Below the pieces are notes generated by a model. The model did not search any database and was not told where the DNA came from. It was given only the letters and a program-made list of their open reading frames with translations. The position numbers and the translations under genes are program-made. Positions 32,673-45,023 of a stretch of DNA of 64,000 nt are shown here, piece by piece. The first letter of the stretch is position 1. Every line of letters starts with the position of its first letter. The DNA is from Typhlomys cinereus. Its lineage: Eukaryota > Chordata > Mammalia > Rodentia > Platacanthomyidae. The stretch is taken from contig JALPQD010000515.1 of NCBI GenBank assembly GCA_023101885.1, forward strand, positions 62,001-126,000, in the 5' to 3' direction.

Positions 32673-35600
32673 AAGGCATACTGCTCTTTTGTCATTGAGT
32701 TTTCTAATTGTCAAACTTTGTCAAGTATAAATTTCTAAAGTATGACTTATGATTCCCTGAATTTTTTGGCATCAGTTATTTTTTAATACTCTTTAATATC
32801 AGGTTATTTATTAGTATTAGAGCAGGATAACATTATTTCTAGAACACATTCTAAGAGATCATATTGATATATAAATTCATAACTGGAATTATCACTGCTA
32901 TAAACTAATAACCAATATAAAATTGCAAATGTACAGTGCTACTGAAGGCAGATTTAATTTAAGTGCTGTGCTTCTTGTGGGCTTAATGCTGTGAGGAAGC
33001 CTGTGCTATTTGAACTGAGGATTGGTCCCAATTTCAGGGCTTCAATCAAGTACAGTTCTTTTTTTTTCTTGGTGTCAGTTATAATGACTCCATTTTCATT
33101 TCTAATTTGAGTTTTATTAATTTGAATTTTCTGTCTTTTGGCTTTAGTTAATTTGGCTAAGGGTTTGTCAATCTTGTTGCTTTTGTCAAAGAACCAGCTC
33201 TTTGGTTAATTCGAAGTATCATTTTCCTTGTCTTGATTTTGGATATTTCTCCCCTGATTTTACTAATTCTGCTAATCTACTGCTTTTGTGATTGGATTGT
33301 TCTTCTCTCTCTAAAGCTTAAAGTTGGATTGTTAAGTTGTTTACTTGCGATGTTTCCATTTTTTTTCATATAGGCATTGAGTGCTATAAACTTTCCTCTT
33401 AAGACTGTCTTCATCATATCCCAAAGATTTTGATGTGTTGTATTTTCATTATCATTTATTTCTAGGAATTTTTAATTTCCCTATTGACTTCTGTCTGCAG
33501 CCATTTCTCGTTCAATATCATGGTGTTTAGTCTCCAAAAATTTTTGTATTTTGTGATGTTTGCTTTGTTATAGATGTCTAGCTTTATTCAATGGTTGTCA
33601 GATAGGGTAGAGGATATTATTTCAACTTTCCAGCATATGTGGAGATTTGCTTTGTGCCCCAAAATTTTGGAGAATGTTCCATGGGCTGCTGAAAAGAATG
33701 TGTATTCTTTATTGTTTGGGTAGAGGTTATTGTTATTGGTAGAGGTCAGTCAGGTCCATTTGGGTTAAGTTCCAGTGTACCACTGTTCAATTTTTAGCTT
33801 GTTGACCTCTCCAATGGTGAGAGTGGGGTGTTGAAGTCCCCTACTATTATCACGTTTGGGTTGATTTGTCATTTTAAATGTTGTAACATATGTTTAGTGA
33901 ATGTATCTGAGTCTATATTAGGTGTGTATATATTCAGAATTATGATGTTTTCCTGAAGAATTGTTCCTTTTAATAATATGTAGTATCCTTCTGTGTCTCT
34001 TATGATCTCTTTTGGTTTGAAGTCTATTTTGTCAGATATCAGAATTGCTATTCCTGCTTTTTTCCTTTTTCCATTAGCTTTCAGTACTTTTGACCAGTCT
34101 TTTGCTCTGAGAATGTGCCTATCTTTCATGGTGAGATGTATTTCTTGAGGGCAACAGATTGCTGGGTTGTGATAGTTGATCCATGTTTGTGGTCTATGTC
34201 TTTTGATTGGAGAGTAACTTCCATTAACATTTAGGGTTATAATTGAGAAATGCTTGTTGGTTCCTTTCATTTTCTTTGTTTTGTGGTTTTTATGTGTGTA
34301 TTTCTTAGCTAGGAAGTGGTGTTGGTATTATTTTTCCCTTCTGTCCTCTCGGATATGTTTGTCTTTTTCTTCAAGCTTAAGTATCTTTTCTAGTATCTTT
34401 TGCAGGTCTGGTTTGATGTTCATGTAAGTCCTTATGGTGGAACAGTTTTCCTTCCCCCTCAATCACAACTGATAGTTTTGATGGATATATTAGTCTGGGT
34501 TGGCATTTGTGTTCATTCATGACTTAAAGTATGTCTTTCCAAACTTTTCTGGCTTTTACTGTTTCCATTAAAAAGTCAGGTGTTATTTTAAATGTGACTT
34601 GGCTTTTTCCTTTTGACACTCTCAGCACATTGTCTTTATCTTGTATCTGTGTTGTTTTGACTATAATTTGTCACGGTGAGTTTCTATTTTGGTCATATCT
34701 GAATGGTGTACGATATGTCTCTTGTACTTGGATGGAGATGTTTTTCCATAGATGTGGAAAATTTTCATTAATTAAAGTGTGAAAAATCTCTTCTGGAGTG
34801 GCTTTATGGGTTTCTTCTTCTGGCAATCCATGAATGCACAGGTTTGGTTTCTTCAATGAGTCCTATAACTCTTGTATATTCCTCTCCAATATTTTTGTGC
34901 TTTTTTAACCTCTTTAATTGAGCCAGTTTGTTCTGTCACCTTGTCTTCTAGTTCTGATATTCTATATTCTGCTTTGTTGATTTTGCTGGACTTTCTGTTG
35001 AATTTTACATTATAACTAGCTTATTAATTTCAAGCTTAATCTCTGTATGAATTTTTTCAACTGTTCTATGCCTAATTTTGTTTCTTCAAATGTTTTTTTC
35101 ATTTCACCTAGGTGCCTACTATGCTTCTGTTCATATTGGCTAATGCAGTTATTTAACTCTTCTCATATTTCATCTTTCATTGTTTTCATCATGGTAAAGA
35201 TCATGCTTTGAAAGTCCTTGTCTTGGTTATTGAATTCTTGACTAATATCTGAGGGGTTATTCTGGTAGGGATCCATTGTTATGGGGGTCAACATTTTTTG
35301 TGCGGGAATTATTGTCATGGTTTTTGTTGTTTCTTGTGGATTTATGGTTTGACTTGGTCATTTTGTGTTTGATTTTTAGAAACTTTCTTGGTGTGTGTTT
35401 ATGACTGTTATGAGTCAGACAAAATTTCTGCACTTGGACTGCTATTGCTACTGTTTACCTAAATATTTAAGGTCAAGTCTAGGGTTCCTTGCTATTATTC
35501 CATGGATAAGGCAATATGCTACCAGGGGTGATGGAGTTTAGGTCTTGATTTGCCTAGATGTTTGGGACTGGGTATCAAGGGTTGTTATGTGTAAAGTGGG

Positions 35601-36255
35601 TTAAGTGTTAGATAAGGCTAATACTAAATCAGTGGGTTAGTAGTTTAGAGTTAGAGTTTAGAGTACTATCACAGCTATTGGTTCCTTCTGGATTTATGAG
35701 GTGAATAGTTAATGCCCTAAGGGGTGGGTGGCGGGGGTTTTGGGCGTATTGTGCAGAGGTCTGAAGCAGAGGTAACTGTCAGCTGTGATGAGAAGGAAAG
35801 TAAAAAGGGTTACTTACCTTAGGGTTGGATGTGAAGATTCCCTTCTGTTCTGTAGAAAGGACTTTGGAGTCCTCAGTAGCAAGGTGTTGGTTCTCTGGTC
35901 CCAGGTTTGTCATGCCTGCAGACTCTGTTAAAATCTTGGAGGTTCTATTATTGGTTGACTGGGGTATGGGTATTGGTTCAGGCTACCTTGCACTGGTCCC
36001 CATAGAGAGAGGAAATCCAATTTTCCAGTGTCTGCTGGTGTCTAAGAGTCTAGGGGAGTACCCTGCAGCAAGTCTGGAGGCCAAAGGAACCCTGATCTGC
36101 TACAGCCTATTGATGATCCAAAGCCTAAGGACATAGCCAAAGAGCTGCAGGCAACTTACTACCCCTGCCCAGGGAGGAAATCTGATCTGCCAATGCCTGC
36201 TGGGGTCCCAGAGCTAGGGAAGTGTCCTGCAGCAGGCCCACACTCTGAAGGCCAC
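32673..36255 (-). mobile_element. Old L1 #1: RT start to 5'UTR, decayed
   Basis: Order on the minus strand: 5' leader 35340-36255, ORF1 about 34330-35300 (34671-34856 has PNLCIHGLPEEE), EN about 33500-34270 (33869-34270: FSIITLNVNGSYSPIKRHR, CCPQEIHLTMKDRH), RT start at 33068-33500 and 32690-32782. Stops are frequent. The leader contains a donor-like AAG/GTAAGT (complement of about 35812-35822). A separate insertion of about 285 bp splits it at 32783. Confidence 0.75.
32783..33068 (-). mobile_element. Unidentified retroposed insert in old L1 #1
   Basis: A roughly 285-bp segment breaks the L1 text between 'tttttggcatcagttat' (about 32768-32784) and 'cttggtgtcagttat' (about 33070-33084), which looks like a diverged TSD. 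The T-rich start is consistent with a poly(A) tail on the minus strand. The body is not recognised. Confidence 0.45.
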
Positions 36256-37471
36256 TTCTAGGAATTTTTGAACTTCCATTTTGACTGTTCACTAAAACCA
36301 TTCCTTATTCAGTATCATGGTGTTCGGTTTCTAGGAGTCTGTCTATTTTCTGTCATTTACCTTGATGTAGATATCTGGCTTTATTCCATTGTGGTCAGAT
36401 AAGGTACAGGATGAGATTTCAACTTTCTTACATATGTGAAGGCTTGTTTTGTGGCCCAATATGTGGTCTTTTTGGAGAAAGTTCCATGGGCTGCTGAAAA
36501 GAACCTGTATTCCTTGGTGTTAGGATGGAAAAGTTTGATAGAGGTCAGTTAGATACTTTTGGGTTATGGTCTGATTCAGCTCATGTGTTTCTGTTCAATT
36601 TTTGACCTGTGGACATATCCATTGGTGGGAGTGGGGTGTTGAAATTCCATACTATTACTGTGCTTGGGATGATTTGTTGTTTAGATCTGGTAATTTTTTA
36701 ATGAATATGGATGAGTTTATATTGGATGCGTATATGTTCAGAATTGTGAAGTCTTCTTGACGTATTGTTCCTTTGACTAATATGTAGTGTCCTTTTGTGT
36801 CTCTTATTATTTCCTTTGATATGAAGTCTATTTTTTTCAGATATTAGTATTGCTACTCCTGCTTGTTTCCTTATTCCATTAGTTTAGTGTACATTTGACC
36901 AGCCTTTTGGTCTGGGATTGTGCCTGTCTTTCAAGCTGAGATGTGTTTCTTGAAGATAGCAGGTTGATGGGTTGTGATTTTCAATCCATGTTTGTAGCCT
37001 ATGCTTCTTGATTGGAGAGTAAGGTCCATTGATGTTTAGGGTTATAATTGAGAAGCGTTTGCTGATTCTTGTCATTTTCTGAATTTTGTGGGTTTTATAT
37101 GTGTGCTTCTTTGCATAATAATTGTGTTGGTATTACTTTTCCCTTCTCTTGTCTTGGATATGTTTGTCTTTTTCTTCAAACTTGAGTATTTTTTCTATAA
37201 TTTTCTGTAGGCTTGGTTTGGTGGTCAAGCAGGACCTCAGTTTATCCTTATGGTAGAAAATCTTTCTGTCACCTTCAATCATGACTGACAGTTTTAACAT
37301 ATATAGTAGCTTAAGTTGGCATTTATGATCATTCATAACTTGTGCATCTCTCCAAGCTCTTCTGGCTTTTACTTTTTCCATTGAAAAATCAGCTGTTATT
37401 CTAAAAGGCTTACCTCTAATTGTGTCTTGATTTTTCTCTCCCGAGGCTTTATAAAGCATTCTCTTTTTCTT
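36256..37471 (-). mobile_element. Old L1 #2 (host), part 1: EN and ORF1 C-term
   Basis: Minus-strand L1 of an old family: EN from about 36256 to 37075 (MTRISKRFSIITLNINGPYS at 37075) and the ORF1 C-terminal domain (37133-37456, KARRAW, CLTTKPSLQKIIEKIL). It is cut by the chimeric L1. 37457-37471 (cattctctttttctt) is the target site, duplicated at 45009-45023. Confidence 0.8.
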
Positions 37472-38491
37472 TTTTTTATTAATACATTTTTATTATTATT
37501 TCAGCTCATACAAACTTAATAGGTACACCAGTTCCCTCCCTCCCTCCTCCTCCCCCCGTACTCCCTGCTCCCTCTCCCCACCCTTCTCCCTCCCCATCCC
37601 CCAGTGCCTCCCATCCCAATTCCCAGAGAGTCCATTCTTGTGCATGTCTGATTTTCCTCTGGGCCCTCCTCTCCGATGACGTACAAGGACCCAGTGGCCT
37701 TTCCCTGAACCCTTTCCCGTGTTCCCCTTAGGTATAGGAACACTGCTGTGGCTGCCAATTCTTTGCCTCCAAGGCTCTTGGTGCCTTTAGCAGATGCTAG
37801 ACTTTGTGAGGTCAACAGTGTGTTGGACAATGCGCAGGGCATGCAAAGTCCAATTATGATTGCTTCAGCCCTAACTAGTATGGAGTATCTTACATATCAT
37901 TACTCCTCCCATCCTTTTGCTCTTACACTTTTACCACCCCCTCTTCCGCAAATTTCCCTGAGCTTCAGGATGGGGAGAGATTAGTCTGGCCTACTTTTAG
38001 GTGGTTGATATAGAGTCTCTGAAGTTTCTGGATTGTGGTTTGTTGATTTTCTGTTGCAGTTTTGCTGCTCCTGCAATGCCCTTCACTCCATCCTGGTGGG
38101 CATTGTATGTCACCCCCTGGCCAGAGACAAAAAGCTGTTAAACTAGAGTCTTGTGATAAAAGCACATTCAAAGGTAGATGTAATAAAAGTGGGAAACCAC
38201 AATGAGGGAGCGGTCTATCACCCATTTGCAAAATGGTTACTTTTTATCTGCCAGACTATATGCCCTCCTCTTCTGGTGAGATCATACCCCCTCAGTAGTA
38301 AATGATCAGGAACGAAAGTCTGTGAACTTAATCAGATGTTTCATTACTTATTTGGTCTTTGATGGAGGCCTATTTTCTCTGCTGTAACATGGTCCCCTCT
38401 CTCCTTGTTTCTGGTGTGGCCCTCCTACCCCATCCCTCCTGTTCATAATCCTTGCAATTACTGTCTCTGGGGGGGCTGGGTGGGTTTGGTA

Positions 38492-40330
38492 CTAGGAGCC
38501 ACCTATTAGGGAGTACATACGGCGCTTAACTTTCTGGGTCTGGGATACGTCACTTAATATAATTGTTTCTAATGACATCCATTTCCCGGAAAATTCCAGT
38601 AATTCATCATTTTTGATGGCTGAGTAGTACTCCATTGTATAGATGTACCACAGTTTCCTTATACACTCGTCAACTGTTGGACATTTGGGTTGATTCCATG
38701 ACTTTGCTATTGTAAACAGTGCTGCTATGAACATGGTCATGCTTTTGCTATCGAGGTGAACCTCTGCTGCTTGGGGGTTATTCCCAAAAGTGGAATAGCA
38801 GGGTCATATGGCATTTCAATCTTTAATTTCTTTAAGAATCTCCAGACGGCTTGCCAGAGTGGCTGTATGAGCCTGCATTCCCACCAGCAATGTAGGAGAG
38901 TTCCCCTCTCTGCACATCCTCACCAGCATTTGTTGTTGTTTGTATTGTGGATTTTTGCCATCCTGACCGGGGTGAGATGATATCTCAGGGAAGTTTTGAT
39001 TTGCATTTCCCTGATGGCTAAGGAAGTGGAGCATTTTTTAAGATATTTGTTAGACATTTTAATGTCATCCCTGGTAAAGTTGCTTTTAAGTTCCAGGGCC
39101 CATTTTTTAATTGGGCCATCAGTTTCCTTGGTGTTTAGTTTTCTAAGTTCTTTGTGCACTCTGGACAGCAGAGTTCTATCAGATGTGTGATTAGTGAAGA
39201 TTTTCTCCCATTCTGTGGGCTGCCTTTGAGCTTGTGTTACAATCTCTTTATCTGAACAGAAGCTCTTTAATTTCACAAGATCCCAACTGTTGAGAGTTGG
39301 TAGCAGTGACTGTGCCATTGGATGTCTGTTTAGGAACTGTTGGCCTAGCCCAATCAGCTCGAGGGAGTTCCCTATCCTTTCAACTATAGTTTTTACAGTC
39401 TCTGGCCTGATATCAAGGTCCTTGATCCATTTGGAATTAAGTCTTGTACATCGTGACAAGTACGGGTCCAGCTTTAATCTTCTGCATGTGGAGATCCAGT
39501 TTTGCCAGCACCATTTGTTGAAGATGCTGTTCTTTTTCCATTGGATTTTTTGGGCCCCTTTGTCAAAGATCAAATGGCTGTAATTTTGTGGACTTATACC
39601 TGGGTCTTCAATCCTTATCCATTGATCTGTGTGTCTATTTTGGAGCCAGCACCAGGCTGTCTTTATAACTATGGATTTGTAGTATAGACTTAGGTTTGGC
39701 ATGGTGATACCACCAGCAGTGTTTTTGTTACTCAGGATTGTCTTTGCTATCCTGGGTCTTTTGTGCCTCCATATGAACTTTGAGATTGTTTGGTCAACTT
39801 CTTTGAAGAATTGCTTTGGGATTTTAATTGGTATAGCATTGAATTTGTATATTGCCTTTGGTAGGATGGTCATTTTTCCGATGTTGATTCTGCCAATCCA
39901 GGAACAAGGGAGGTCTTTCCACCTTCTGGTGTCTTCTGCAATTTCTTTCTTTAGGGTTTTAAAGTTTTCATTGTAAAGGTCCTCTTACCTCCCTGGTTAG
40001 GTTTATACCAAGGTATTTCATTTTTTTAGGGGCTACAGTAAATGGGATTGTTTCTCTCAAGGCTTTTTCACTTCTTTCATTCTGGGCATATAGGAAACCC
40101 ACTGATTTTTGTACATTTATTTTGTATTCTGCTACCCTGCTGAACTTCTCAATTAGTTCCAGGAGCTTCCTCGTGGAGTTTTTGGGATCACTCAGATATA
40201 AGATCATGTCATCTGCAAATAGTAATAGCTTGACTTCTTCCTTGCCGATTTGAATCCCTTTTATGCCCCTTTCTTGTCTTATGGCTTCAGCTAAAACTTC
40301 AAGTACAATATTGAATAGAAGTGGTGAGAG
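38492..40330 (-). pseudogene. L1-C ORF2 C-terminal part
   Basis: From upstream of the FADD motif to the ORF2 stop. 39968-40207 carries [16 protein letters not shown]. 38920-39873 is open for 317 codons through the [20 protein letters not shown] region. 38492-38740 is the C-terminus ending MYSLIGGS. It is frameshifted near 38930 and 39980. In the knuckle the second cysteine is kept and an arginine-to-serine-like change precedes it. Confidence 0.85.
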
Positions 40331-43300
40331 TGTTTTTAAAGATATTTATTAGACGTTTTAATTTCATCCCTAGTAAAGTTTCTTTTAAGTTCCAGGGCCC
40401 ATTTTTTAATTGGGCCATTAGTTTCCTTGGTGTTTAGTTTTCTAAGTTCTTTGTGCACTCTGGATAATAGAGCTTTATCAGATATGTGGTTAGTGAAGAT
40501 TTTCTCCCATTCTGCGGGTTGCCTTTGTGCTCGTGTTACAATCTCTTTATCTGAACAGAAGCTCTTTAATTTCACAAGATCCCAACTGTTGAGAGTTGGT
40601 AGCAGTGACTGTGCCATTGGATGGCTGTTTAGAACTGTTGGCCTAGCCCAATCAGCTCGAGGGAGTTCCCTACCCTTTCAACTATGGTTTTTATAGTCTC
40701 TTGCTTTATATCAAGGTCTTTATCCATTTGGAATTGAGTCTTGTACAAGGTGACAAGTACGGGTCCATTTTTAATCTTCTACATGTGGAGATCCAGTTTT
40801 GCCAGCACCATTGGTTGAAGATACTGTTCTTTTTCCATTGGATTTTTTGGGCCCCTTTGTCAAAGACCAAATGGGTGTATTTTTGTGGGCTTATATCTGG
40901 GTCTTCAAGCCTTATCCATTGATCTGTGTGTCTATTTTGGAACCAGTACCAGGCTGTTTTTACAACAATGGATTTGTACTATGGACTAAGGCTTGGTATG
41001 GTGATACCTCCAGCAGTGTTTTTGTTACTCAGGATTGTCTTTGTTATCCTGGATCTTTTGTGCCCCCATAAGAATTTTGAGATTTTTGGGTCAACTTCTT
41101 TGAAGAATTGCTTTGGGATGTTAATTCGTATAGCATTGAATTTGTATATTGCCTTTGGTAGGATGGTCATTTTTCCGATGTTGATTCTGCCAATCCAGGA
41201 ACACGGGAGGTCTTTCCAACTTCTGGTGTCTTCTGCAATTTCTTTCTTTAGAGTTTTACAGTTTTCATTGTAAAGGTCTTTTACCTGCTTGGTTAGGTTT
41301 ATACCAAGGTATTTCATTTTTTTAGGGGCTATAGTAAATGGGATTGAGTCTCTCAGGGATTTTTCATTTCTTTCATTCTGGGCATATAGGAAGGTCTCTG
41401 ATTTTTGCACATTTATTTTGTATCCTGCCCCCTGCTGAACTTCTCAATTAGTTCCAGGAGCTTCCTGGTGGAGTTTTTGGGATCACTCAGATATAAGATC
41501 ATGTCATCTGCAAATAGGGATAGCTTGACTTCTTCCTTGCCAATTTGAATCCCTCTTATGTCCCTTTCTTGTCTTATGGCTTTGGCTAAGACTTCAAGTA
41601 CAATATTGAATAGAAGTGGTGAGAGTGGACAGCCTTGTTTAGTTCCTGATTGAAGTGGGAATGCTTCCAGTTTTTCCCCAATTGAGCATAATCCTTGCTG
41701 TGGGCTTGTTGTATACAGCTTTTATTATATTGATAAAGGTTCCTTCCATTCCTACCATGTCTAGCGTTTTGATCATAAAAGGCTGTTGGATCCTGTCAAA
41801 AGCTTTTTCTGCATCTATCGAGAGTATCATGTGGTCTTGGACTTTGGATTGGTTTTACATGATGAATTACATTTATTGATTTGTGTATGTTGAACCAACC
41901 TTGTGTGCCGGGGATGAAGCCTACTTGGTCCCTGTGAATGATCTTTTTAATGTGTTTTTGAATCCAATTTGCTAAGACTTTGTTGAGAATCTTTGCGTCT
42001 GTGTTCATCAGAGAGATCGGGCTATAGTTTTCTTTTTTAAGTGAATCTTTATTAGGTTTTGGGATTAAAACGATATTAGCTTCATAGAAGGAATTTGGTA
42101 GTGTTCCTTCCTTTGCTATTTGATGGAACAGTTTAAGGAGTATTGATGTTATTAATTCCTTAAATGTCTGGTAGAACTCTGTGCTGAATCCATCTGGTCC
42201 AGGACATTTTTTGGTGGGAAGATTTGAGATTACTTCCTCAATTTCTTTATATGTTATAGGACTATTTAAATAATTCACAACTTCCTGATTCAATTTAGGT
42301 AAGTTGTGTTTACTTAGGAATTCATCCATCTCTTTTGTGTTGTCAAACTTCACAGAGTATAAGTTTTTGAAATACGATGTTATAATTCTCTGGATTTCTT
42401 GGGTATCAGTAGTGATAACTCCATGTTCATTTCTAATTTTGTTAAATTGGGTTTTTTCTCTCCTGCTTTTGGTTAATTTAGCTTGGGGTGTATCAATCTT
42501 ATTGATTTTTTCAAAGAACCAGCTTTTTGACTGGTTGATTTTTTCCATCGTTTTCTTAATCTTGATTTCAGATATTTCTCCCCTTATTTTGCTAATCTCC
42601 TCTCTTCTGCTGCTTTTGGGATGAGATTGCTCTAGTTTCTCTGAAGCTTTAAGCTGCATTGTTAAGTTGTTTATTTCTGATGTTCCCATTTTTTTGATGT
42701 AGGCATTGAGAGCTATGAAGTTACCTCTTAGAACAGCTTTCATTGTGTCCCAGAGATTTTGGTAAGTTGTATTTGGATTAAATTCACTTTCAGAAAATCT
42801 TGAGTTTCCTTTTTAATTTCTTCCTGAATCCAGTTCTCATTCAGCATCGTATTGTTAAGTTTCCAGGAGTTAGTGTATTTTCTCTTGTTTGTTGTGTTGT
42901 GGATGTCCAGCTTTAGGCCATGGTCTGACAGGGCACAGGTTAGAATTTCAACTTTTTTGTATATGTGTAGATTCGTTTTGTGGCCCAGAATGTGATCTAT
43001 TTTGGAGAAAGTTCCGTGTGCTGCTGAGAAAAATGTATATTCTTTGGTGCGTGGGTAAAAAATTCGATAGAGATCTGTAAGGTCCATTTCTTTAAGGGTT
43101 TGATTAAGTTCCAAAGTGTCTCTGTTAAGCTTTTGATCTGTTGATCTATCCCATGTTGAGAGGGCGGTGTTGAAATCCACAAGAATTATCGTTTGGGGGT
43201 TGATTTCTTGCTTTAGACGCTGTAGGGTTTTCTTAATGAATGTGGAGGGGCCCGTATTGGGTGCATATATGTTCAGTATTGTGAAGTCTTCCTGGTGAAT

Positions 43301-43609
43301 TGTACCTGTGACTAAATTGTAGTATCCATCCGTGTCTCTTATAATTTTCTTTGGTTTGAAGTCCACATTGTCTGATAGCATAATGGCTACCCCTACCTGT
43401 TTTCTGCTTCCATTAGCTTGTAGAATTGTTCACCAGCCTTTCATTTTTAGGGCATGCCTATCTTTTATGGTGAGATGAGTTTCCTGCAGGCAGCAGATTG
43501 ATGGATTGTGATTTTTAATCCAAATTTGTAATCTGTGTCTCTTGATCGGTGAGTTAATTCCATTAACATTTAGTGTTATAATGGAGAAACTATTTTTGAT
43601 TCCAGACAT
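40331..43609 (-). pseudogene. L1-B ORF2, C-terminally cut
   Basis: ATG at 43609-43607. A TGA replaces a serine codon at 43432-43430, the same site as in L1-D. 42740-43381 is EN (DFNTALSTWD). 41796-42743 is linker and RT start ([15 protein letters not shown]). 40979-41410 follows the FADD region ([12 protein letters not shown]). 40336-40617 ends at SNKYL where the join to L1-C occurs. One further small change (DFN preceded by V rather than G) is seen in EN. Confidence 0.88.
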
Positions 43610-43659
43610 TTATTATGTTTAGTAGTTTTTATAAGTATATTGCTTCACCTTTAATGGTG

Positions 43660-44724
43660 TTATACTTGCCTTCTGTTCTCCTGGATATGCCTGTTTTTTT
43701 CTTCATGCTTGAGTATCATTTCTAGCATTTTTTGAAGGCCTGGTTTGGTGGACATGTATCCCTTCAAGTTGTCTTTGTGCTGAAAGATTTTTCTTTCTCC
43801 CTCGATCATGACGGATAGTTTTGTAGGGTAAATCAGCCTGGATTGACATTTTTGCTCATTCAATACTTGAAGTATGTCTCTCCAAGCTCTTCTTGCTTTT
43901 ACTGTTTCAACTGAGAAGTCATTTGTTATTTTAATAGGTTTACCTTTAAAAGTGACTTGTTTTTTCTCCCTTGAAGCTCTCAGCACCAGTTCTTTATCTT
44001 GAATGTGGAGTGTTTTGCCTATTATTTGCCGTGGTGAACTTCTATTTTGGTCATATCTGTTTGGGGTGTGGAATGCCTCTTGTATATGGATGGGCCTCTC
44101 TTTTTTTAAATGAGGAAAGTTTTCTTTGATGATCATTTGAAAAATTTCCTCAGGGGTGGTATTTTGAGATTCTTGCTCTGGTATTCCATGAATACACATG
44201 TTGGGCTTCTTCAGGGTGTCCCATATCTCTTGGATATTTCTCTCAAGTATCTTTTTGGCTTTAACAACCTCTTCCATTGAGCTGGTTAATATTCCCACTT
44301 TATCTTCAATGTCTGAAATTCTGTTTTCTGCTTTGTTAGTTCTGCTGATAAGACTCTCTGTGGAGTTCTGGGTTGAAGATAACTTGTCTTTTAGTTCAGT
44401 TTTAAACTCTGCTTGAGTCTGCTTTAACTGCTCTATGCCAGTTTTTGTTTCTTGCACTGTTTTTCTCAACTCCTCCAAGTGTCTGTTGTGTTCCTCCTCA
44501 AAGCGATTGATTCGATTATTTAATTCCTCCCAGATTTCCTCTTTCATAGTATTGAACATGGTAATGATCATATTTTGAAGGTCGTTATCCTGGGTCAGGG
44601 TTTCTTGGCCATGTTCCATGGGTTTGTTCTGGTTGGAGTCTAACATTATGGGATTAATTCCTTCAGTGGGAGATTTGTTTACTTGAGTGTTGTTTCTCAT
44701 GGATTTGCACTTTGACTTTGGCAT
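43660..44724 (-). CDS. L1 ORF1p, intact 354-residue frame
   Basis: The one fully open ORF1 here: ATG at 44724, stop at 43660. ORF1p is the L1 RNA-binding protein. It forms trimers through an N-terminal coiled coil and packs L1 RNA with ORF2p. Visible order: basic N-terminus (MPKSKCKSMRNN, residues 1-12), coiled coil with heptads at about 55-150 (EELNNRINRFEEEHNRHLEE), RNA-recognition domain about 160-260 (PNMCIHGIPEQE), C-terminal domain to 354 (ARRAWRDILQVL, IYPTKLS, MSTKPGLQK). Length equals that of rodent ORF1p (about 350-370). The usual YPAKLS reads YPTKLS. The linked ORF2 is dead, so the frame is probably young rather than selected. Confidence 0.9.
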   Translation of the reverse strand: MPKSKCKSMRNNTQVNKSPTEGINPIMLDSNQNKPMEHGQETLTQDNDLQNMIITMFNTMKEEIWEELNNRINRFEEEHNRHLEELRKTVQETKTGIEQLKQTQAEFKTELKDKLSSTQNSTESLISRTNKAENRISDIEDKVGILTSSMEEVVKAKKILERNIQEIWDTLKKPNMCIHGIPEQESQNTTPEEIFQMIIKENFPHLKKERPIHIQEAFHTPNRYDQNRSSPRQIIGKTLHIQDKELVLRASREKKQVTFKGKPIKITNDFSVETVKARRAWRDILQVLNEQKCQSRLIYPTKLSVMIEGERKIFQHKDNLKGYMSTKPGLQKMLEMILKHEEKNRHIQENRRQV

Positions 44725-44764
44725 TGTCGTTTTAACTCTTAAGATGTTCTTTCAATTTCTGTTT

Positions 44765-45008
44765 GTTTTTCACTAAACTGAATTATTTGGCCTGGGGTTT
44801 TGGGGGTGGGCAGAGCCGGAGCTTACCTAGGTCAAGGTGAGTCCAGGCTAGACCCCGCGCATCCCGGTCGGCGGAGTGGGGGAAGGAAGGATGGGGCGTT
44901 GGCCAGCGGTATTTAACCTGGGGGTCCTGGGGGCAAGCCCGGGTGCAGGGGGGTGCCCTCTCCTCCTCCCAGGCCCTGCGCGCGGCTCCGGCTGGATGGT
45001 GGGAGGAA
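44765..45008 (-). promoter_or_regulatory. L1-B 5'UTR, single monomer
   Basis: A GC-rich leader of the L1-D/L1-A monomer type: donor-like 'gacctaggtaagc' (complement of about 44822-44834), TATA-like 'ggttaaata' (complement of about 44909-44917), ending 'gctggatggtgggagg' at the TSD. Only one, partly deleted, unit is present. Confidence 0.75.
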
Positions 45009-45023
45009 CATTCTCTTTTTCTT

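Larger units (their letters stand above)
37472..45008 (-). mobile_element. Chimeric L1 (L1-C 3' part joined to L1-B 5' part) in one TSD pair
   Basis: On the minus strand: L1-B 5' monomer, ORF1 and ORF2 up to SNKYL (45008-40331), followed without spacer by L1-C from before the RT catalytic motif through the ORF2 end and 3'UTR (40330-37472). About 1.3 kb of ORF2 is therefore present twice. A perfect 15-bp TSD (cattctctttttctt) lies at 37457-37471 and 45009-45023. The two halves are of different subfamilies: L1-C has [10 protein letters not shown] and IKIPKQ like L1-A; L1-B has [10 protein letters not shown] and INIPKQ like L1-D. Confidence 0.88.
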
